A stretch of 43,509 bases of DNA from an uncultured Pseudomonadota bacterium (GCA_903858165.1 CAIOHZ010000230.1:1-43509); one strand, 5' to 3'. Shown: positions 1 to 9,204, counted from the stretch's first letter. A program made the numbers and translations. Notes: a model not told the origin generated them from the letters alone.

Positions 1-152
1 AACAGCGCTGCCACAGCCGCAAGTCCAGGAGGCGCCTCGCGCGAGTCGGTCGCGCGGACACGGACCCCATGCGCTACCAACCAGCGCACGGCAGAGACAC
101 CGCTCTTACCGAGACCCACTACAAGAGAAGCCGGGATAGGCTGCTGGTTCAT
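1..152 (-). CDS. murD: UDP-N-acetylmuramoylalanine--D-glutamate ligase, N-terminal part (cut by window edge)
   Basis: Only the first 50 codons are inside the window. The minus-strand translation begins MNQQPIPASLVVGLGKSG and continues with a Rossmann-like GLGKSGVSAVRWL segment, which matches the N-terminal dinucleotide-type fold of MurD. MurD is the cytoplasmic enzyme that adds D-glutamate to UDP-MurNAc-L-Ala. The ATG lies 5 bp after the mraY stop, which is the normal mraY-murD order of the dcw cluster, so the gene is surely the next member of the same operon. No separate ribosome-binding site of good quality is visible; translation is probably coupled to mraY. The catalytic part lies outside the window and cannot be assessed. 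Confidence 0.85.
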   Translation of the reverse strand, partial: MNQQPIPASLVVGLGKSGVSAVRWLVAHGVRVRATDSREAPPGLAAVAAL

Positions 153-157
153 TGGGA

Positions 158-1267
158 TCAGCGTAGCTTCAGGGCGGCAAGGCCAGTCAGCACCAGCACG
201 AAGGAGATAATCCAGAAACGCACGATGACCTTCGGCTCGGCCCAACCCTTCAACTGGAAATGATGATGGATCGGGGCCATTCGGAAGATGCGCTTACCGG
301 TAAGCTTGAAGGAGGCAACCTGCAAGATGACGGATACCGTCTCCAACACGAACACGCCACCCATGATGAACAGCACGATTTCTTGACGAACAATCACCGC
401 CACCACGCCAAGCGCGGCACCTAGCGCAAGTGCCCCGATATCTCCCATGAATACTTGTGCCGGGTAGGTGTTGAACCAGAGAAAGCCAAGCCCGGCGCCG
501 ACCAGCGTGGCGCAGAAAATGAGCAACTCACCACTACCAGGAATATGGGGAATGAGCAGGTATTGTGCGAACACTACGTTGCCGGAGGCATAAGCGAATA
601 TACCCAGCGCACCCGCCACCATCACGGCCGGCATAATGGCCAGACCGTCGAGACCATCGGTCAGGTTTACTGCGTTGCTGGTACCGACGATGACAAAGTA
701 AGTCAGAACCACGAAGCTGACGCTGCCCAAGGGGAGTACGGCGTTTTTGAAGAAAGGCACATACAAGCTGGTCGAAGCATCCACCGTGCCACTGACCAAC
801 AAGAAAAATGCAGCCCCCAAGCCAGCCACACTCTGCCAAAAATACTTCCATCGCGAAGGCATACCGGCGGCGTCGCCCTTGATGACCTTGAGATAGTCGT
901 CATAGAAGCCCACGGCACCAAACACCAGCGTTACAGTGAGCGCCGTCCAGACAAAGCGATTCGCCAGATCCGACCACAGCAGGGTGCTGGAAGTCATCGC
1001 TACCAGAATAAGGGCACCACCCATCGTGGGGGTGTGGCGTTTGATGTTGCCGCCAGTCACCGTTCCACCTTCGCCACCAGCGGGGACATAGTCGCGCGGG
1101 TCGTTACGCACCCGCTTGCTCTTCAGCCACTCGATAACCCGCGGCCCAACCAGCAACGAGATGAGCAGCGCAGTCAACGCCGCCAGAATCGCGCGCAGCG
1201 TGAGGTAGCTGAACACCTTGAAACCGGTATGGTACTGGGTCAGCCAGCGCGAGAGCTCAAGCAGCAT
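158..1267 (-). CDS. mraY: Phospho-N-acetylmuramoyl-pentapeptide transferase (lipid I synthase)
   Basis: This polytopic inner-membrane enzyme moves phospho-MurNAc-pentapeptide from UDP onto undecaprenyl phosphate to make lipid I. At 369 residues it is slightly longer than the E. coli enzyme (360). Family signatures are present: TPTMGG near residue 79, the aspartate pair in GFYDDYLKV (D123, D124), [10 protein letters not shown] (200-209), [10 protein letters not shown] (273-282) and the cytoplasmic HHH motif at 333-335. Many hydrophobic segments run through the chain. The extra length comes from a Gly-rich stretch at about residues 60-75, just before TPTMGG, where relatives have a shorter loop. 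The gene overlaps murF by 11 bp, so it is translationally coupled in the division/cell-wall operon. Confidence 0.97.
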   Translation of the reverse strand: MLLELSRWLTQYHTGFKVFSYLTLRAILAALTALLISLLVGPRVIEWLKSKRVRNDPRDYVPAGGEGGTVTGGNIKRHTPTMGGALILVAMTSSTLLWSDLANRFVWTALTVTLVFGAVGFYDDYLKVIKGDAAGMPSRWKYFWQSVAGLGAAFFLLVSGTVDASTSLYVPFFKNAVLPLGSVSFVVLTYFVIVGTSNAVNLTDGLDGLAIMPAVMVAGALGIFAYASGNVVFAQYLLIPHIPGSGELLIFCATLVGAGLGFLWFNTYPAQVFMGDIGALALGAALGVVAVIVRQEIVLFIMGGVFVLETVSVILQVASFKLTGKRIFRMAPIHHHFQLKGWAEPKVIVRFWIISFVLVLTGLAALKLR

Positions 1268-2645
1268 TCGTTACCTCTTCCCCCTGCCCGGCCAGCACTG
1301 CGTCCACCACCTTTTCGAGGCGGTTCATCCGGGAACCCTTCACGTAAACCGTCAACTCATGCGGCGCACCGTACGCGCGCAAGGCAGTGACCAAGGACGG
1401 CGTAAGCGTCTCACCCGAGGCATGACACTCGGCACCTATCCCAAAGGCCATAGCCGACAACTTCGTCGGTGCGCCGAGGGCAAACAGACGGGACACGCCC
1501 GCAACGCGCGCCAACTCACCCGCCGCGGTGTGTGCCGCTGCGGTGTGTTCCCCCAGTTCGCCCATCTCGCCAAGCACCAGCCAGCGCTCACCGCCATAGG
1601 AGGCCAACAAGTCCAGGCCCACGGCGACACTGCTGGGGTTGGCGTTGTAGGTATCGTCGATGAGGCGGGCGCCGCCAATAGCGGTACGCATGACAAGACG
1701 CCCCGGCACTGCCTCGACGGCAGCGAGCCCCGCGGCAATCTCGTCCAGCGAGGCGCCAGCGGCCAGCGCTGCGGCGGCAGCGCCGGCGGCATTCACGGCA
1801 TTGTGTCGGCCAAGCAACGGCAGTCGAACGGCTACCTCACCCGCGGGCGTGACGAGCGTGAAGGTCTGGACGCCATTCACTCCGGCGTCCCAGTCGACAA
1901 TACGCACACCGGCAGCCGCGCCAAATCCGAAGTCCACGCGTCGCGCCTTGCCGCGCAACGTGTCCCAGAGGCCGGCAAATTCGTCGTCCGCATTGATGAC
2001 GGCCGTGGCCGTATTCGCCAGGCCTGCGAACAACTCCCCTTCGGCCCGTGCCACGCCCTCAAGACTGCCGAAGCCTTCCAGATGCTCTGCACCAGCATTG
2101 GTCACCAAGCCTACTTGAGGCCGGACCAGCGTCGTCAAGAAGGCGACTTCGCCAGGATGGTTGGCGCCGACTTCAATCACTGCGGCCTCATGGGTGGCAT
2201 CCAGCGACAGCAAGGTCAACGGAACGCCCAAGTGGTTGTTCAAGTTGCCGCGCGTGGCCAGCACGTGCCAACGTCGCGCCAGAATGCTGCGAACCAGTTC
2301 CTTGGTAGTGGTCTTACCGTTGCTGCCCGCTACGGCCACCACCGGACCATCGAAGCGCGAACGGTGGGCGGCCGCGGCTTGCTGCAGCGCCTGCTCGGCA
2401 TTCGCAACCACCACTTGAGGCATGGCGCAAGTAGCCAGCGGACGCTCTACTACCGCACCAGCAGCACCGGCCGACGCTGCTGCAGCCACATAGTCGTGAC
2501 CATCCACATGCTCACCGCGTAGGGCGATGAAAAGGTCTCCCGGCTGCACCTTGCGGCTATCAATGCAGACTCCGGACCAACGGGTATCCGCACCCACCAA
2601 ACGCCCGTCCGCGTCAGCGCAGAACTGGCTGAGAGTGCGATTCAT
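1257..2645 (-). CDS. murF: UDP-N-acetylmuramoyl-tripeptide--D-alanyl-D-alanine ligase
   Basis: MurF is the cytoplasmic ligase that adds D-Ala-D-Ala to UDP-MurNAc-tripeptide, finishing the pentapeptide precursor. The 462-residue product has the expected three-domain Mur ligase layout: an N-terminal uridine-nucleotide domain with the [13 protein letters not shown] motif (27-39), a central ATPase domain with the P-loop [10 protein letters not shown] (107-116), and a C-terminal domain with LGEMGELG (about 340-350). Its start overlaps the murE stop by 4 bp (ATGA arrangement), and its end overlaps the mraY start by 11 bp. This is the usual murE-murF-mraY order. Length and motifs are normal and nothing looks degraded. 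Confidence 0.97.
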   Translation of the reverse strand: MNRTLSQFCADADGRLVGADTRWSGVCIDSRKVQPGDLFIALRGEHVDGHDYVAAAASAGAAGAVVERPLATCAMPQVVVANAEQALQQAAAAHRSRFDGPVVAVAGSNGKTTTKELVRSILARRWHVLATRGNLNNHLGVPLTLLSLDATHEAAVIEVGANHPGEVAFLTTLVRPQVGLVTNAGAEHLEGFGSLEGVARAEGELFAGLANTATAVINADDEFAGLWDTLRGKARRVDFGFGAAAGVRIVDWDAGVNGVQTFTLVTPAGEVAVRLPLLGRHNAVNAAGAAAAALAAGASLDEIAAGLAAVEAVPGRLVMRTAIGGARLIDDTYNANPSSVAVGLDLLASYGGERWLVLGEMGELGEHTAAAHTAAGELARVAGVSRLFALGAPTKLSAMAFGIGAECHASGETLTPSLVTALRAYGAPHELTVYVKGSRMNRLEKVVDAVLAGQGEEVTNAA

Positions 2646-4144
2646 GCTGCCTTCTTGGCGGCAGCAGCCACGACAGCATCGTTGAACGGGTGGATTTCCG
2701 AACCGATGGTCTGCGTCGACTCATGGCCCTTGCCGGCGATGAGGACGAGGTCGCCGTCGACAGCCTGCGCCAAGGTACTCTCGATGGCGACACGCCGATC
2801 GCGACAGACCCGGACTTTGCCGGTAGCAACAGCCGCCGGCACGCAGCCAGCGAGTACCATCTCGGCAATAACGTCCCCATGCTCCGAGCGCGGGTTATCG
2901 TCGGTGATGATGACCCTATCTGCCAAGCGACTGGCAATCTCGCCCATTTGCGGGCGCTTGCCAGCGTCACGGTCGCCACCACAACCGAATACCACCCATA
3001 GGTTTCCAGCACAGTGCTCACGCGCAGCAGCAAGTGCCTTGGCCAAAGCATCAGGGGTATGTGCGTAATCGATGATGGCCTGCGCGCCACCATGCGAAGT
3101 CACCAATTGCATGCGCCCCGGGGGTGGCAGGGCGGCCGCAAGCGCCGCAGCCGCTCTGTCCGCAGTGACGCCAAGTGCCAATAGCAAACCAATGACGAGG
3201 GCCAAGTTCTCGGCATTGAAACGCCCAATGAGCGGCGCCGTGAAGGCCACCTCGCCCGCGTGAGTGTCATAAACAAGCGCCAGCCCCTGCGCGCGCGGCT
3301 CAATAGAGCGGCACTGTACGAAAGAACCCGCATGGGGAACCTGGCTACCCGGAACCGCACTGACGGTCGTCAAAGCCGTCGCGACGCCAAGCCGCCGCAC
3401 CACCGTTCGCACCGCACTATCTTCAATATTCAGCACCGCGTGGGCCAGACCAGCGACGCAGAACAAGCGGGACTTGGCAGTGGCATAAGCCTCCATGGTC
3501 CCGTGATAGTCGAGGTGGTCACGCGTGAGGTGGGTGTAAGCAGCAGCGCTGAAGCGCACACCGTCCACACGACCTTGGTCAAGCGCATGCGAAGACACTT
3601 CGATGGCCGCCACCGTGGCGCCCGCCTTACGAAAGGCCGCCAACTGCGCATGAACCGAAAACACGTCCGGCGTAGTGTGGGTTCCTGGCAGGACAGCCCC
3701 AGGGCGACCAGCACCTAACGTGCCAGCATAGGCTGCAGGACGACCCACCTGCTCCAGCGCGGCTGCCAGCAACCAAGCCGAGGTGGTCTTGCCATTGGTG
3801 CCGGTGATACCCACCACCTGCAAATGTGCGGAAGGGGCGCCATACGCACGATCTGCCAGCAGCCCGATATGGCGACGCAAATCGGGTACGCCTACCAGCG
3901 CGCAAGTAACCGGTAGGACCGGCGCTTGCGGAACATCGGCCGCGTCGCAAAGCACCGCTACTGCGCCTGCGTTAGCAGCATGTCTCGCGTGCACCAACCC
4001 GTGCTCGCGAATTCCCTGCAGCGCCACGAACACATCGCCGTCACCTATCTGGCGACTGTCTACGCATAACTGGCGAAAGGCCAAGGCCGGGGCCTCGGCG
4101 ATACCAGCCAGCAAACTCCCCAAATCGACAGGCCGCACACTCAT
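2642..4144 (-). CDS. murE: UDP-N-acetylmuramoyl-L-alanyl-D-glutamate--2,6-diaminopimelate ligase
   Basis: MurE adds the third stem-peptide residue. The 500-residue protein carries the ATP-binding GTNGKT motif (115-120), the THLTRDHLDYHG segment (about 204-215), and a lysine at position 224 that matches the carbamylated lysine of the family. The DNPRSE motif at 416-421 is decisive: DNPR selects meso-diaminopimelate rather than lysine, so this organism has Gram-negative A1gamma-type peptidoglycan. The gene overlaps ftsI upstream and murF downstream by 4 bp each. Translation is therefore tightly coupled and stoichiometry is probably fixed across the operon. Confidence 0.97.
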   Translation of the reverse strand: MSVRPVDLGSLLAGIAEAPALAFRQLCVDSRQIGDGDVFVALQGIREHGLVHARHAANAGAVAVLCDAADVPQAPVLPVTCALVGVPDLRRHIGLLADRAYGAPSAHLQVVGITGTNGKTTSAWLLAAALEQVGRPAAYAGTLGAGRPGAVLPGTHTTPDVFSVHAQLAAFRKAGATVAAIEVSSHALDQGRVDGVRFSAAAYTHLTRDHLDYHGTMEAYATAKSRLFCVAGLAHAVLNIEDSAVRTVVRRLGVATALTTVSAVPGSQVPHAGSFVQCRSIEPRAQGLALVYDTHAGEVAFTAPLIGRFNAENLALVIGLLLALGVTADRAAAALAAALPPPGRMQLVTSHGGAQAIIDYAHTPDALAKALAAAREHCAGNLWVVFGCGGDRDAGKRPQMGEIASRLADRVIITDDNPRSEHGDVIAEMVLAGCVPAAVATGKVRVCRDRRVAIESTLAQAVDGDLVLIAGKGHESTQTIGSEIHPFNDAVVAAAAKKAA

Positions 4145-5895
4145 GGCGCCGCTGCCTGCAGTAAGGTGCCAGGCTTGATTCCAGCGAGGTTGTCCGGGGG
4201 AACCCCCATCAACCGTACCGCGCCCGACATAAGCTCGGCGAAGACCGGAGCGGAAACTGCGCCACCGTAGTAGCGACCACCCCGAGGATTGCGAATGACC
4301 ACCACGGCCGCCAACCGGGGATTGGAACTGGGCACCATCCCAGCGAACAGCGCAACGTATTGGCCAGCCTGGTACCCGAGAGGCCCGCTACTCAGACGCG
4401 CGGTGCCGGTCTTGCCAGAGACCCGGTAGCCCTCAATCGCAGCACGCGCGGCGGTGCCGTCATTGGAAACGACGTGCTCAAGCATGCCAACCACTTCGCG
4501 GGCAACCGTCTCGTCCATCACTCGTTCGCCACGCACAGGACCATCGACACGACGGAAGGTGACGGGACGCCGCACGCCGCCACCGGCCAAAGTGGCGTAG
4601 GCGCTCGCCAATTGCAGCGGCGTGGCATTCATGCCGTAACCGATGGACAGCGAGGCCACGGCAGCCGGCCGCCAGTAACTGAGAGGCGGCAAGAGTCCCG
4701 CAGACTCTCCAGGAAATCCGCTAGCAGAACCGATACCGAAACCAACGCCGCGCAGCATGTCCCAGATGGCCTCAGGGCGCTGTGCCAAGGCGATGCGGAC
4801 GATGCCACGGTTCGAGGATTTGGCAAGAATGGCACCCGGCTGTGCCGGGCTATCAAGTTGGTGATCCGCAGGATCAGCCACCTCATTCGGGCGACCAGGC
4901 ACCTTGACGTTGGTAGCCACGTCAATCAGCGACGCGGGCGTCAATGTGCCACCCTGCAAGCCCGCAGCGACTACGAACGGCTTCATGGTCGAACCCGGCT
5001 CCATCACATCCATGACGGCGCGGTTACGGTAGAAATTCGGATGGAACTGACTGCGATCGTTCGGGTTGAATGCGGGTTGGTTGGCCATCGCCAGCACTTC
5101 ACCCGTATTCACATCCAGTACCACCACCGAACCCGAGTCGGCATTTGCTTCCTGGACGGCCGATTTCAGCGCACGGTAAGCCAGATACTGGATACGCAAG
5201 TCGATGCTCGTCTCGAGATTTTTTCCAGGGCGAGCAATCTTGATATTGGCCAGGTTCTGGACATTGCGCCCCATGCGATCACGCTGAACGCGCTTTGCGC
5301 CGTCCTCGCCACCAAGCGATTGGTCGTAGCCGAGTTCCAAGCCTTCCTGGCCATGGTCTTCGCGACTATTGAAGCCAAGCACATGCCCCACCACTTCACC
5401 GGCGGGATAGTAACGACGGTACTTGCGTTCGGTCGTGACCCCGGGAATCTTCATTTGCATCAGCGCTGCTGACTGCCCCGGCTCGAGCGTTACTCCAATC
5501 GGCAAGCCCTGGCGATCGGGTGCCTCAGCGAGACGCTGCTTCAGCCAGTCTTGCTCCCGACCAACGGCATCGGCTAGACGCTTGATGGCGCCGTATTCAG
5601 CCAACAAGTCACGTGGATTGACGATGACCAAATCGACCGGCGTACTAACAGCCAAGGGCTCACCAAAGCGGTCCACGATAGAACCGCGATGCGCCAACAC
5701 TTTTTCCACCCGAACGGACTGGCCATTACCGCGCTTTTCCAGGAAGTCCTGATTGATCCACTGGAGAAATAGGGCTCGCCAAAGGATGGCAACCGCACAA
5801 ACGGGCAGCAGTATCAGCGGCCACCACAACCGTAACGTGAAGCTGCGCATCTCAGGCGAAACCTGCGCGACGGGCTTGCGCGGTACCGGCCTCAC
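4141..5895 (-). CDS. ftsI: Septal peptidoglycan transpeptidase (penicillin-binding protein 3)
   Basis: FtsI is the bitopic, monofunctional transpeptidase that cross-links septal peptidoglycan together with FtsW. The 584-residue protein has a short basic cytoplasmic N-terminus and one membrane anchor at about 23-45. A PBP dimerisation region follows (HRGSIVDRFG near 69-78), then the transpeptidase domain with its three active-site motifs: STMK (302-305, nucleophile S302), SSN (360-362) and KTG (495-497). Length is close to E. coli FtsI (588). It sits between ftsL and murE with 4-bp overlaps at both ends. All key residues are present. Confidence 0.97.
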   Translation of the reverse strand: MRPVPRKPVAQVSPEMRSFTLRLWWPLILLPVCAVAILWRALFLQWINQDFLEKRGNGQSVRVEKVLAHRGSIVDRFGEPLAVSTPVDLVIVNPRDLLAEYGAIKRLADAVGREQDWLKQRLAEAPDRQGLPIGVTLEPGQSAALMQMKIPGVTTERKYRRYYPAGEVVGHVLGFNSREDHGQEGLELGYDQSLGGEDGAKRVQRDRMGRNVQNLANIKIARPGKNLETSIDLRIQYLAYRALKSAVQEANADSGSVVVLDVNTGEVLAMANQPAFNPNDRSQFHPNFYRNRAVMDVMEPGSTMKPFVVAAGLQGGTLTPASLIDVATNVKVPGRPNEVADPADHQLDSPAQPGAILAKSSNRGIVRIALAQRPEAIWDMLRGVGFGIGSASGFPGESAGLLPPLSYWRPAAVASLSIGYGMNATPLQLASAYATLAGGGVRRPVTFRRVDGPVRGERVMDETVAREVVGMLEHVVSNDGTAARAAIEGYRVSGKTGTARLSSGPLGYQAGQYVALFAGMVPSSNPRLAAVVVIRNPRGGRYYGGAVSAPVFAELMSGAVRLMGVPPDNLAGIKPGTLLQAAAP

Positions 5896-6167
5896 GGCGT
5901 CACCAAGCGCACTTCATCAGCCCGGGGAATAGCCATGCCGAGGCGCGCCCGGGCATCTTGCTCCACCACACTCAGCGTTGACCAACTACTCTGCTCCAAC
6001 TGCAGGCGGCCCCATTCGATATTCAATCGGTCGCGCTCGACGACCAAGCGCTCGTTTTGTTGGAACAACATGGAGGAGTCGTGCTTCACCTTGACGGCTT
6101 GTGCAGCCGAGGCCAGCACCAGCAACCAGAGGCAGGTCAGCAGCGCGACCATCCAGCGAGGATTCAT
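5892..6167 (-). CDS. ftsL: Cell division protein FtsL
   Basis: FtsL is a small bitopic divisome protein that forms the FtsQLB complex and activates FtsWI. The 91-residue product starts MNPRWMVALL, has one transmembrane helix at about residues 5-25, and then a periplasmic coiled-coil with heptad-like spacing (NERLVVERDRLNIEW...). The chosen ATG at 6167 overlaps the rsmH stop in an ATGA arrangement; a longer in-frame reading from 6200 would run far into rsmH and is not favoured. The gene also overlaps ftsI by 4 bp. FtsL sequences are poorly conserved, so identity rests on size, topology and position between rsmH and ftsI. Confidence 0.93.
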   Translation of the reverse strand: MNPRWMVALLTCLWLLVLASAAQAVKVKHDSSMLFQQNERLVVERDRLNIEWGRLQLEQSSWSTLSVVEQDARARLGMAIPRADEVRLVTP

Positions 6168-7132
6168 GCCGCCCCCTGCAAGCGACCAGCCTGCGGCCAA
6201 GTCCGCTCCTTGCGGGCGACGCGGAGCGTTGCGCTACGCGAACGTACATTGGCTGATACTTCCGCAGCACCGGGACGAATAGCCTTACCCACCAGCGACA
6301 GCACGGGGCGCGCATGCTCCGGCATCTCCGGCAGACCACGCCATACCGGGTCACCATCCGCCTGTCGACGCATAAACTGCTTCACTGCACGATCTTCGAG
6401 CGAGTGAAAGCTAATGACCGCGAGGCGGCCACCCACCGTCAGCAACGCCAAGGCTTGCTCCAGACCGTCGTCGATCTGGGCCAACTCGCCATTCACCGCC
6501 ATGCGCACGGCCTGAAAGGTACGCGTCGCCGGATGCTTGCCAGGCTCGCGCGTGGGCACCGCACCGGAGACGACAGCAGCCAACTCAGTGGTCGTAGTGA
6601 GCGGCGCTACCTGTCTTGCCGTCACAATGGCCCGCGCCACGCGACGGGCAAAACGCTCCTCGCCATATTCAGCGATGACACGCGACAGTTCGGCCTCGGG
6701 CACACGCGATAGCCAGACCGCAGCGCTGGCTCCAGAGGTCGGATCCATGCGCATGTCCAGCGGACCTTCCCGCAGGAAACTGAAGCCACGCGCGGCCTCA
6801 TCTAGTTGGGGCGAGGAAACACCAAGATCGAACAGCACGCCATCGACGGCACGGTCACCAAGCGCTTCGCGTACCAGCACGTCCAGATCACCGAATGCAC
6901 CGTGCACGACACGCACACGGGAATCCGCGGCGAAATCGCGGCGCGCTACCGCAATAGCCTCGGGGTCACGGTCAACGACCACCAAGCAACCCGCTGCGCC
7001 AAGCCCCGCGAGCACCGCACGCGAGTGACCGCCGCGACCGAACGTCGCATCGACGTAGCAGCCATCAGGACGAATTGCGAGGGCTTCGACCGACTCAGCG
7101 AGAAGGACCGGGGCGTGGAGGGCAGCTTCCAT
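6164..7132 (-). CDS. rsmH: 16S rRNA (cytosine1402-N4)-methyltransferase
   Basis: RsmH (MraW) methylates N4 of C1402 in the decoding centre of 16S rRNA. RsmI, also encoded in this window, modifies the 2'-O of the same nucleotide. The 322-residue protein opens with HAPVLLAESVEAL and has the S-adenosylmethionine motif DATFGRGGHS (28-37). Downstream are FDLGVSSPQLD (about 101-111) and PLDMRMDP, and near the C-terminus ISFHSLEDR. It starts 15 bp after the mraZ stop, with a GGAG ribosome-binding site at good spacing, and overlaps ftsL by 4 bp. Length and motifs are typical. Confidence 0.97.
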   Translation of the reverse strand: MEAALHAPVLLAESVEALAIRPDGCYVDATFGRGGHSRAVLAGLGAAGCLVVVDRDPEAIAVARRDFAADSRVRVVHGAFGDLDVLVREALGDRAVDGVLFDLGVSSPQLDEAARGFSFLREGPLDMRMDPTSGASAAVWLSRVPEAELSRVIAEYGEERFARRVARAIVTARQVAPLTTTTELAAVVSGAVPTREPGKHPATRTFQAVRMAVNGELAQIDDGLEQALALLTVGGRLAVISFHSLEDRAVKQFMRRQADGDPVWRGLPEMPEHARPVLSLVGKAIRPGAAEVSANVRSRSATLRVARKERTWPQAGRLQGAA

Positions 7133-7147
7133 GTCGCAGCGCTCCGA

Positions 7148-7603
7148 TTAGATGGAAAGGTTGCCGAGATCGGCAGGCATGTCCGTCGGCAGCGCGGTGT
7201 CCTCGGCGAGCCAAGCATCACGACTCTGGTTCCAGCGGGGCTCGTCCCAAAGTTCAAAGCGGTTGCCCTGACCGACGAGCACAACATCGCGTTCCAACGC
7301 GGCAAACTCGCGGAGCTTCGGCGGCAGTAGCAGACGCCCAGCGGCGTCCAGTTCCACATCGGTGGCGTGGCCAACCATCAGCCGCTGAAGCTTGCGGGAG
7401 GCCTCGTTCATGGTGGGCAGGCGCATCAGTTTGCCTTCCAGCACCTCCCACTCGGGCAGCGGGTAGAGCAGGAGGCAGCGGTCCCGGTCGATGGTGACCA
7501 CCAACTGGCCTTGGCAACGCTCCAGAATTCGCTCGCGGTAACGCGTCGGCAGCACCATGCGGCCCTTGGCATCCAGCGTGACTTGCGTTGCGCCCCGAAA
7601 CAT
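7148..7603 (-). CDS. mraZ: Transcriptional regulator of the dcw cluster, MraZ
   Basis: MraZ is an AbrB-like, ring-forming DNA-binding protein that represses the division/cell-wall operon of which it is the first gene. The ATG at 7603 gives 151 residues starting MFRGATQVTLDAKGR, the standard MraZ N-terminus and length. Both duplicated DXXXR signatures are present: the first in DAKGRMVLP near residue 11, the second in DAAGRLLLP in the C-terminal half. Upstream in-frame codons as far as 7675 would translate the operator and promoter and are not used. The array of TGGGN boxes just upstream (7624-7658) indicates autoregulation. Confidence 0.96.
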   Translation of the reverse strand: MFRGATQVTLDAKGRMVLPTRYRERILERCQGQLVVTIDRDRCLLLYPLPEWEVLEGKLMRLPTMNEASRKLQRLMVGHATDVELDAAGRLLLPPKLREFAALERDVVLVGQGNRFELWDEPRWNQSRDAWLAEDTALPTDMPADLGNLSI

Positions 7604-7623
7604 CGTCTGGTGATGGGGCAAAA

Positions 7624-7658
7624 CCCCATTTCCTCCCACTTTTTCCCACTTCCCGCCA
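7624..7658 (-). promoter_or_regulatory. MraZ operator: TGGGN boxes with exact 10-bp period
   Basis: Read on the minus strand, three perfect TGGG boxes occupy 7644-7648, 7634-7638 and 7624-7628, each separated by 5 bp. A fourth, degenerate box (TGGCG) sits one period further upstream at 7654-7658. MraZ is known to bind tandem TGGGN boxes with 5-bp spacers, and the period of one helical turn fits a ring-shaped protein contacting one DNA face. The array lies just upstream of the mraZ start, at and downstream of the predicted transcription start. This position fits autorepression by blocking RNA polymerase. Confidence 0.85.
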
Positions 7659-7686
7659 CTATAGGCTGCGCACACGGTGAAAGCAA
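7658..7686 (-). promoter_or_regulatory. Predicted sigma70-type promoter for mraZ and the dcw operon
   Basis: On the minus strand a TATAGT -10 element (7658-7663) is separated by exactly 17 bp from a weaker TTGCTT -35 element (7681-7686). The predicted transcription start, near 7651, falls inside the MraZ box array. Spacing and location are good but the -35 is only a half match, so this is a prediction. Confidence 0.55.
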
Positions 7687-7689
7687 CGC

Positions 7690-7841
7690 GCGGAAGGAGA
7701 AAATTTCAATGGGGACAGGGACTTACGCCTTTAGGGCAACTCCTTAGAAGAGCCATTCGAACATCGTAAAATCAATGAGTTAGCGTCATCACTTAAACTG
7801 CTGGTAACGAATATTGACGCACCGCCGCAAAAGCGGCTCGA
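7690..7841. other. AT-richer intergenic stretch, possible repeat remnant
   Basis: Between the mraZ promoter and the rnpB terminator lies a stretch with no convincing gene. The part at about 7741-7820 is visibly AT-richer than the rest of the window. The string GGGGACAGGGACTTAC at 7711-7726 resembles a word I associate with REP-like repeats near REP-associated tyrosine transposases. No open reading frame of that family survives here. A small perfect hairpin, GCCGC-AAAA-GCGGC, lies at 7824-7837. The stretch may be a degenerate repetitive element; this is inference. Confidence 0.3.
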
Positions 7842-7873
7842 GGTGGGAGAAAAACCCCACCAAACCAAAAAAA
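7842..7873 (-). terminator. Likely 3' end and terminator region of rnpB
   Basis: On the minus strand the 3' arm of the RNase P P1 helix is followed almost at once by seven T residues (7867-7873). A perfect 6-bp hairpin follows (arms 7842-7847 and 7856-7861, loop 7848-7855). The P1 helix plus U-run could itself act as the intrinsic terminator, with the following hairpin as backup. Confidence 0.5.
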
Positions 7874-8253
<380 letters not shown>

Positions 8254-8258
8254 CGCGG

Positions 8259-9194
8259 TCAGTCTACCGTGTCGGTAAGGACATCGCCGGAGTCTTCAGG
8301 GGCAGACAGCGACAAGGCCAGGGTATAAACCGCTTGTCGACGCAACCCGAGCCCCTCCGCCACCACGGCGGCCGCACGTGAAGGAGCGAGGTGCGGCAAC
8401 AGGATGCGCAGCCATCGCAGCGCCTCCACGGGCAAGACTTCACCGCCCGCGACAGGACGGTGTCCTTGTACCAGCAACACGATTTCGCCTCGCGCCAAGT
8501 TGGGCTCCTTGGGTGCCATCGCAGCCAATTCACCAAGCGAACCTCGGTAAACCGTTTCGTGCAGTTTGGTCAATTCGCGTGCCACTACCGCCTGTCGATC
8601 CGCGCCGAATGCGCCGAGGGCATCCGACAAGGTGTCGACAATACGGTGGGGAGCTTCGTAGAAGACCAGCGTGCGCGCATCATTGGCGAGCGCCTCAAGA
8701 GCCTGACGTCTGGCCATGGTTTTAGCGGGCAGAAAGCCTTCAAACGAGAAGCGCTCGGCAGGCAAACCCGCGACGCAGAGCGCGGCCAGCAGCGCACTGG
8801 CGCCAGGCAACGGAGTGACCCGCAGGCCGGCGGCCACCGCCGCGCCGACCAACCCCGCGCCCGGGTCGCTCAGTAGAGGGGTACCCGCGTCGCTTACCAA
8901 AGCGACGTTTTCCCCCGCTTGTAGCCGCGCTATAAGCGCTGGTACGCGCGCGGCCTCATTGTGTTCATGCAAGGAAACCAGCGGCCGCTCCAACCCCAGA
9001 TAGCGAAGCAGTTGCGCAGAATGCCGCGTGTCCTCGGCAGCAATCACATCGGCCGTAGCCAAAGCCTCGCGGGCCCGCGGGGAGAGGTCCGCCAGATTGC
9101 CGATAGGGGTTGCCACCACGCGCAACTCACCTGGCACCACCGCAGAGACGGGTATCGTGCCGGACACGCTGGAAATGGCTCGAGAATGCGTCAC
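8259..9194 (-). CDS. rsmI: 16S rRNA (cytidine1402-2'-O)-methyltransferase
   Basis: RsmI methylates the ribose of C1402 in 16S rRNA, the same nucleotide that RsmH methylates on the base. The 311-residue protein has the tetrapyrrole-methylase-type SAM fold. Visible motifs are VATPIGNLADLSPRA near residues 27-41, AAEDTRHS, the glycine-rich SDAGTPLLSDPG and PLPGASALLAAL. The listed start is a GTG; the first 20 or so residues are not conserved in the family and the true start may be slightly downstream. The gene is divergent from lpoA and directly abuts rnpB, an rsmI-rnpB-mraZ arrangement also seen in Pseudomonas. Confidence 0.93.
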   Translation of the reverse strand: MTHSRAISSVSGTIPVSAVVPGELRVVATPIGNLADLSPRAREALATADVIAAEDTRHSAQLLRYLGLERPLVSLHEHNEAARVPALIARLQAGENVALVSDAGTPLLSDPGAGLVGAAVAAGLRVTPLPGASALLAALCVAGLPAERFSFEGFLPAKTMARRQALEALANDARTLVFYEAPHRIVDTLSDALGAFGADRQAVVARELTKLHETVYRGSLGELAAMAPKEPNLARGEIVLLVQGHRPVAGGEVLPVEALRWLRILLPHLAPSRAAAVVAEGLGLRRQAVYTLALSLSAPEDSGDVLTDTVD

Positions 9195-9204
9195 GGGCGC
9201 CGCC

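Noticed and set aside
455-1390. 311-codon plus-strand open frame opposite mraY and murF
   Set aside because: It lies antisense to two certain genes, has no recognisable domain, and arises from GC-rich codon bias.
1218-2522. 434-codon plus-strand open frame opposite murF
   Set aside because: Antisense shadow of murF; its translation is low-complexity and resembles no family.
4360-5472. 370-codon plus-strand open frame opposite ftsI
   Set aside because: Antisense shadow with His/Arg-rich composition, typical of reverse-frame reading of a GC-rich gene.
7741-7800. tRNA fragment or attachment site suggested by GTTCGAA on the minus strand
   Set aside because: No acceptor or anticodon stem could be paired around it; the match to a T-loop is too short.
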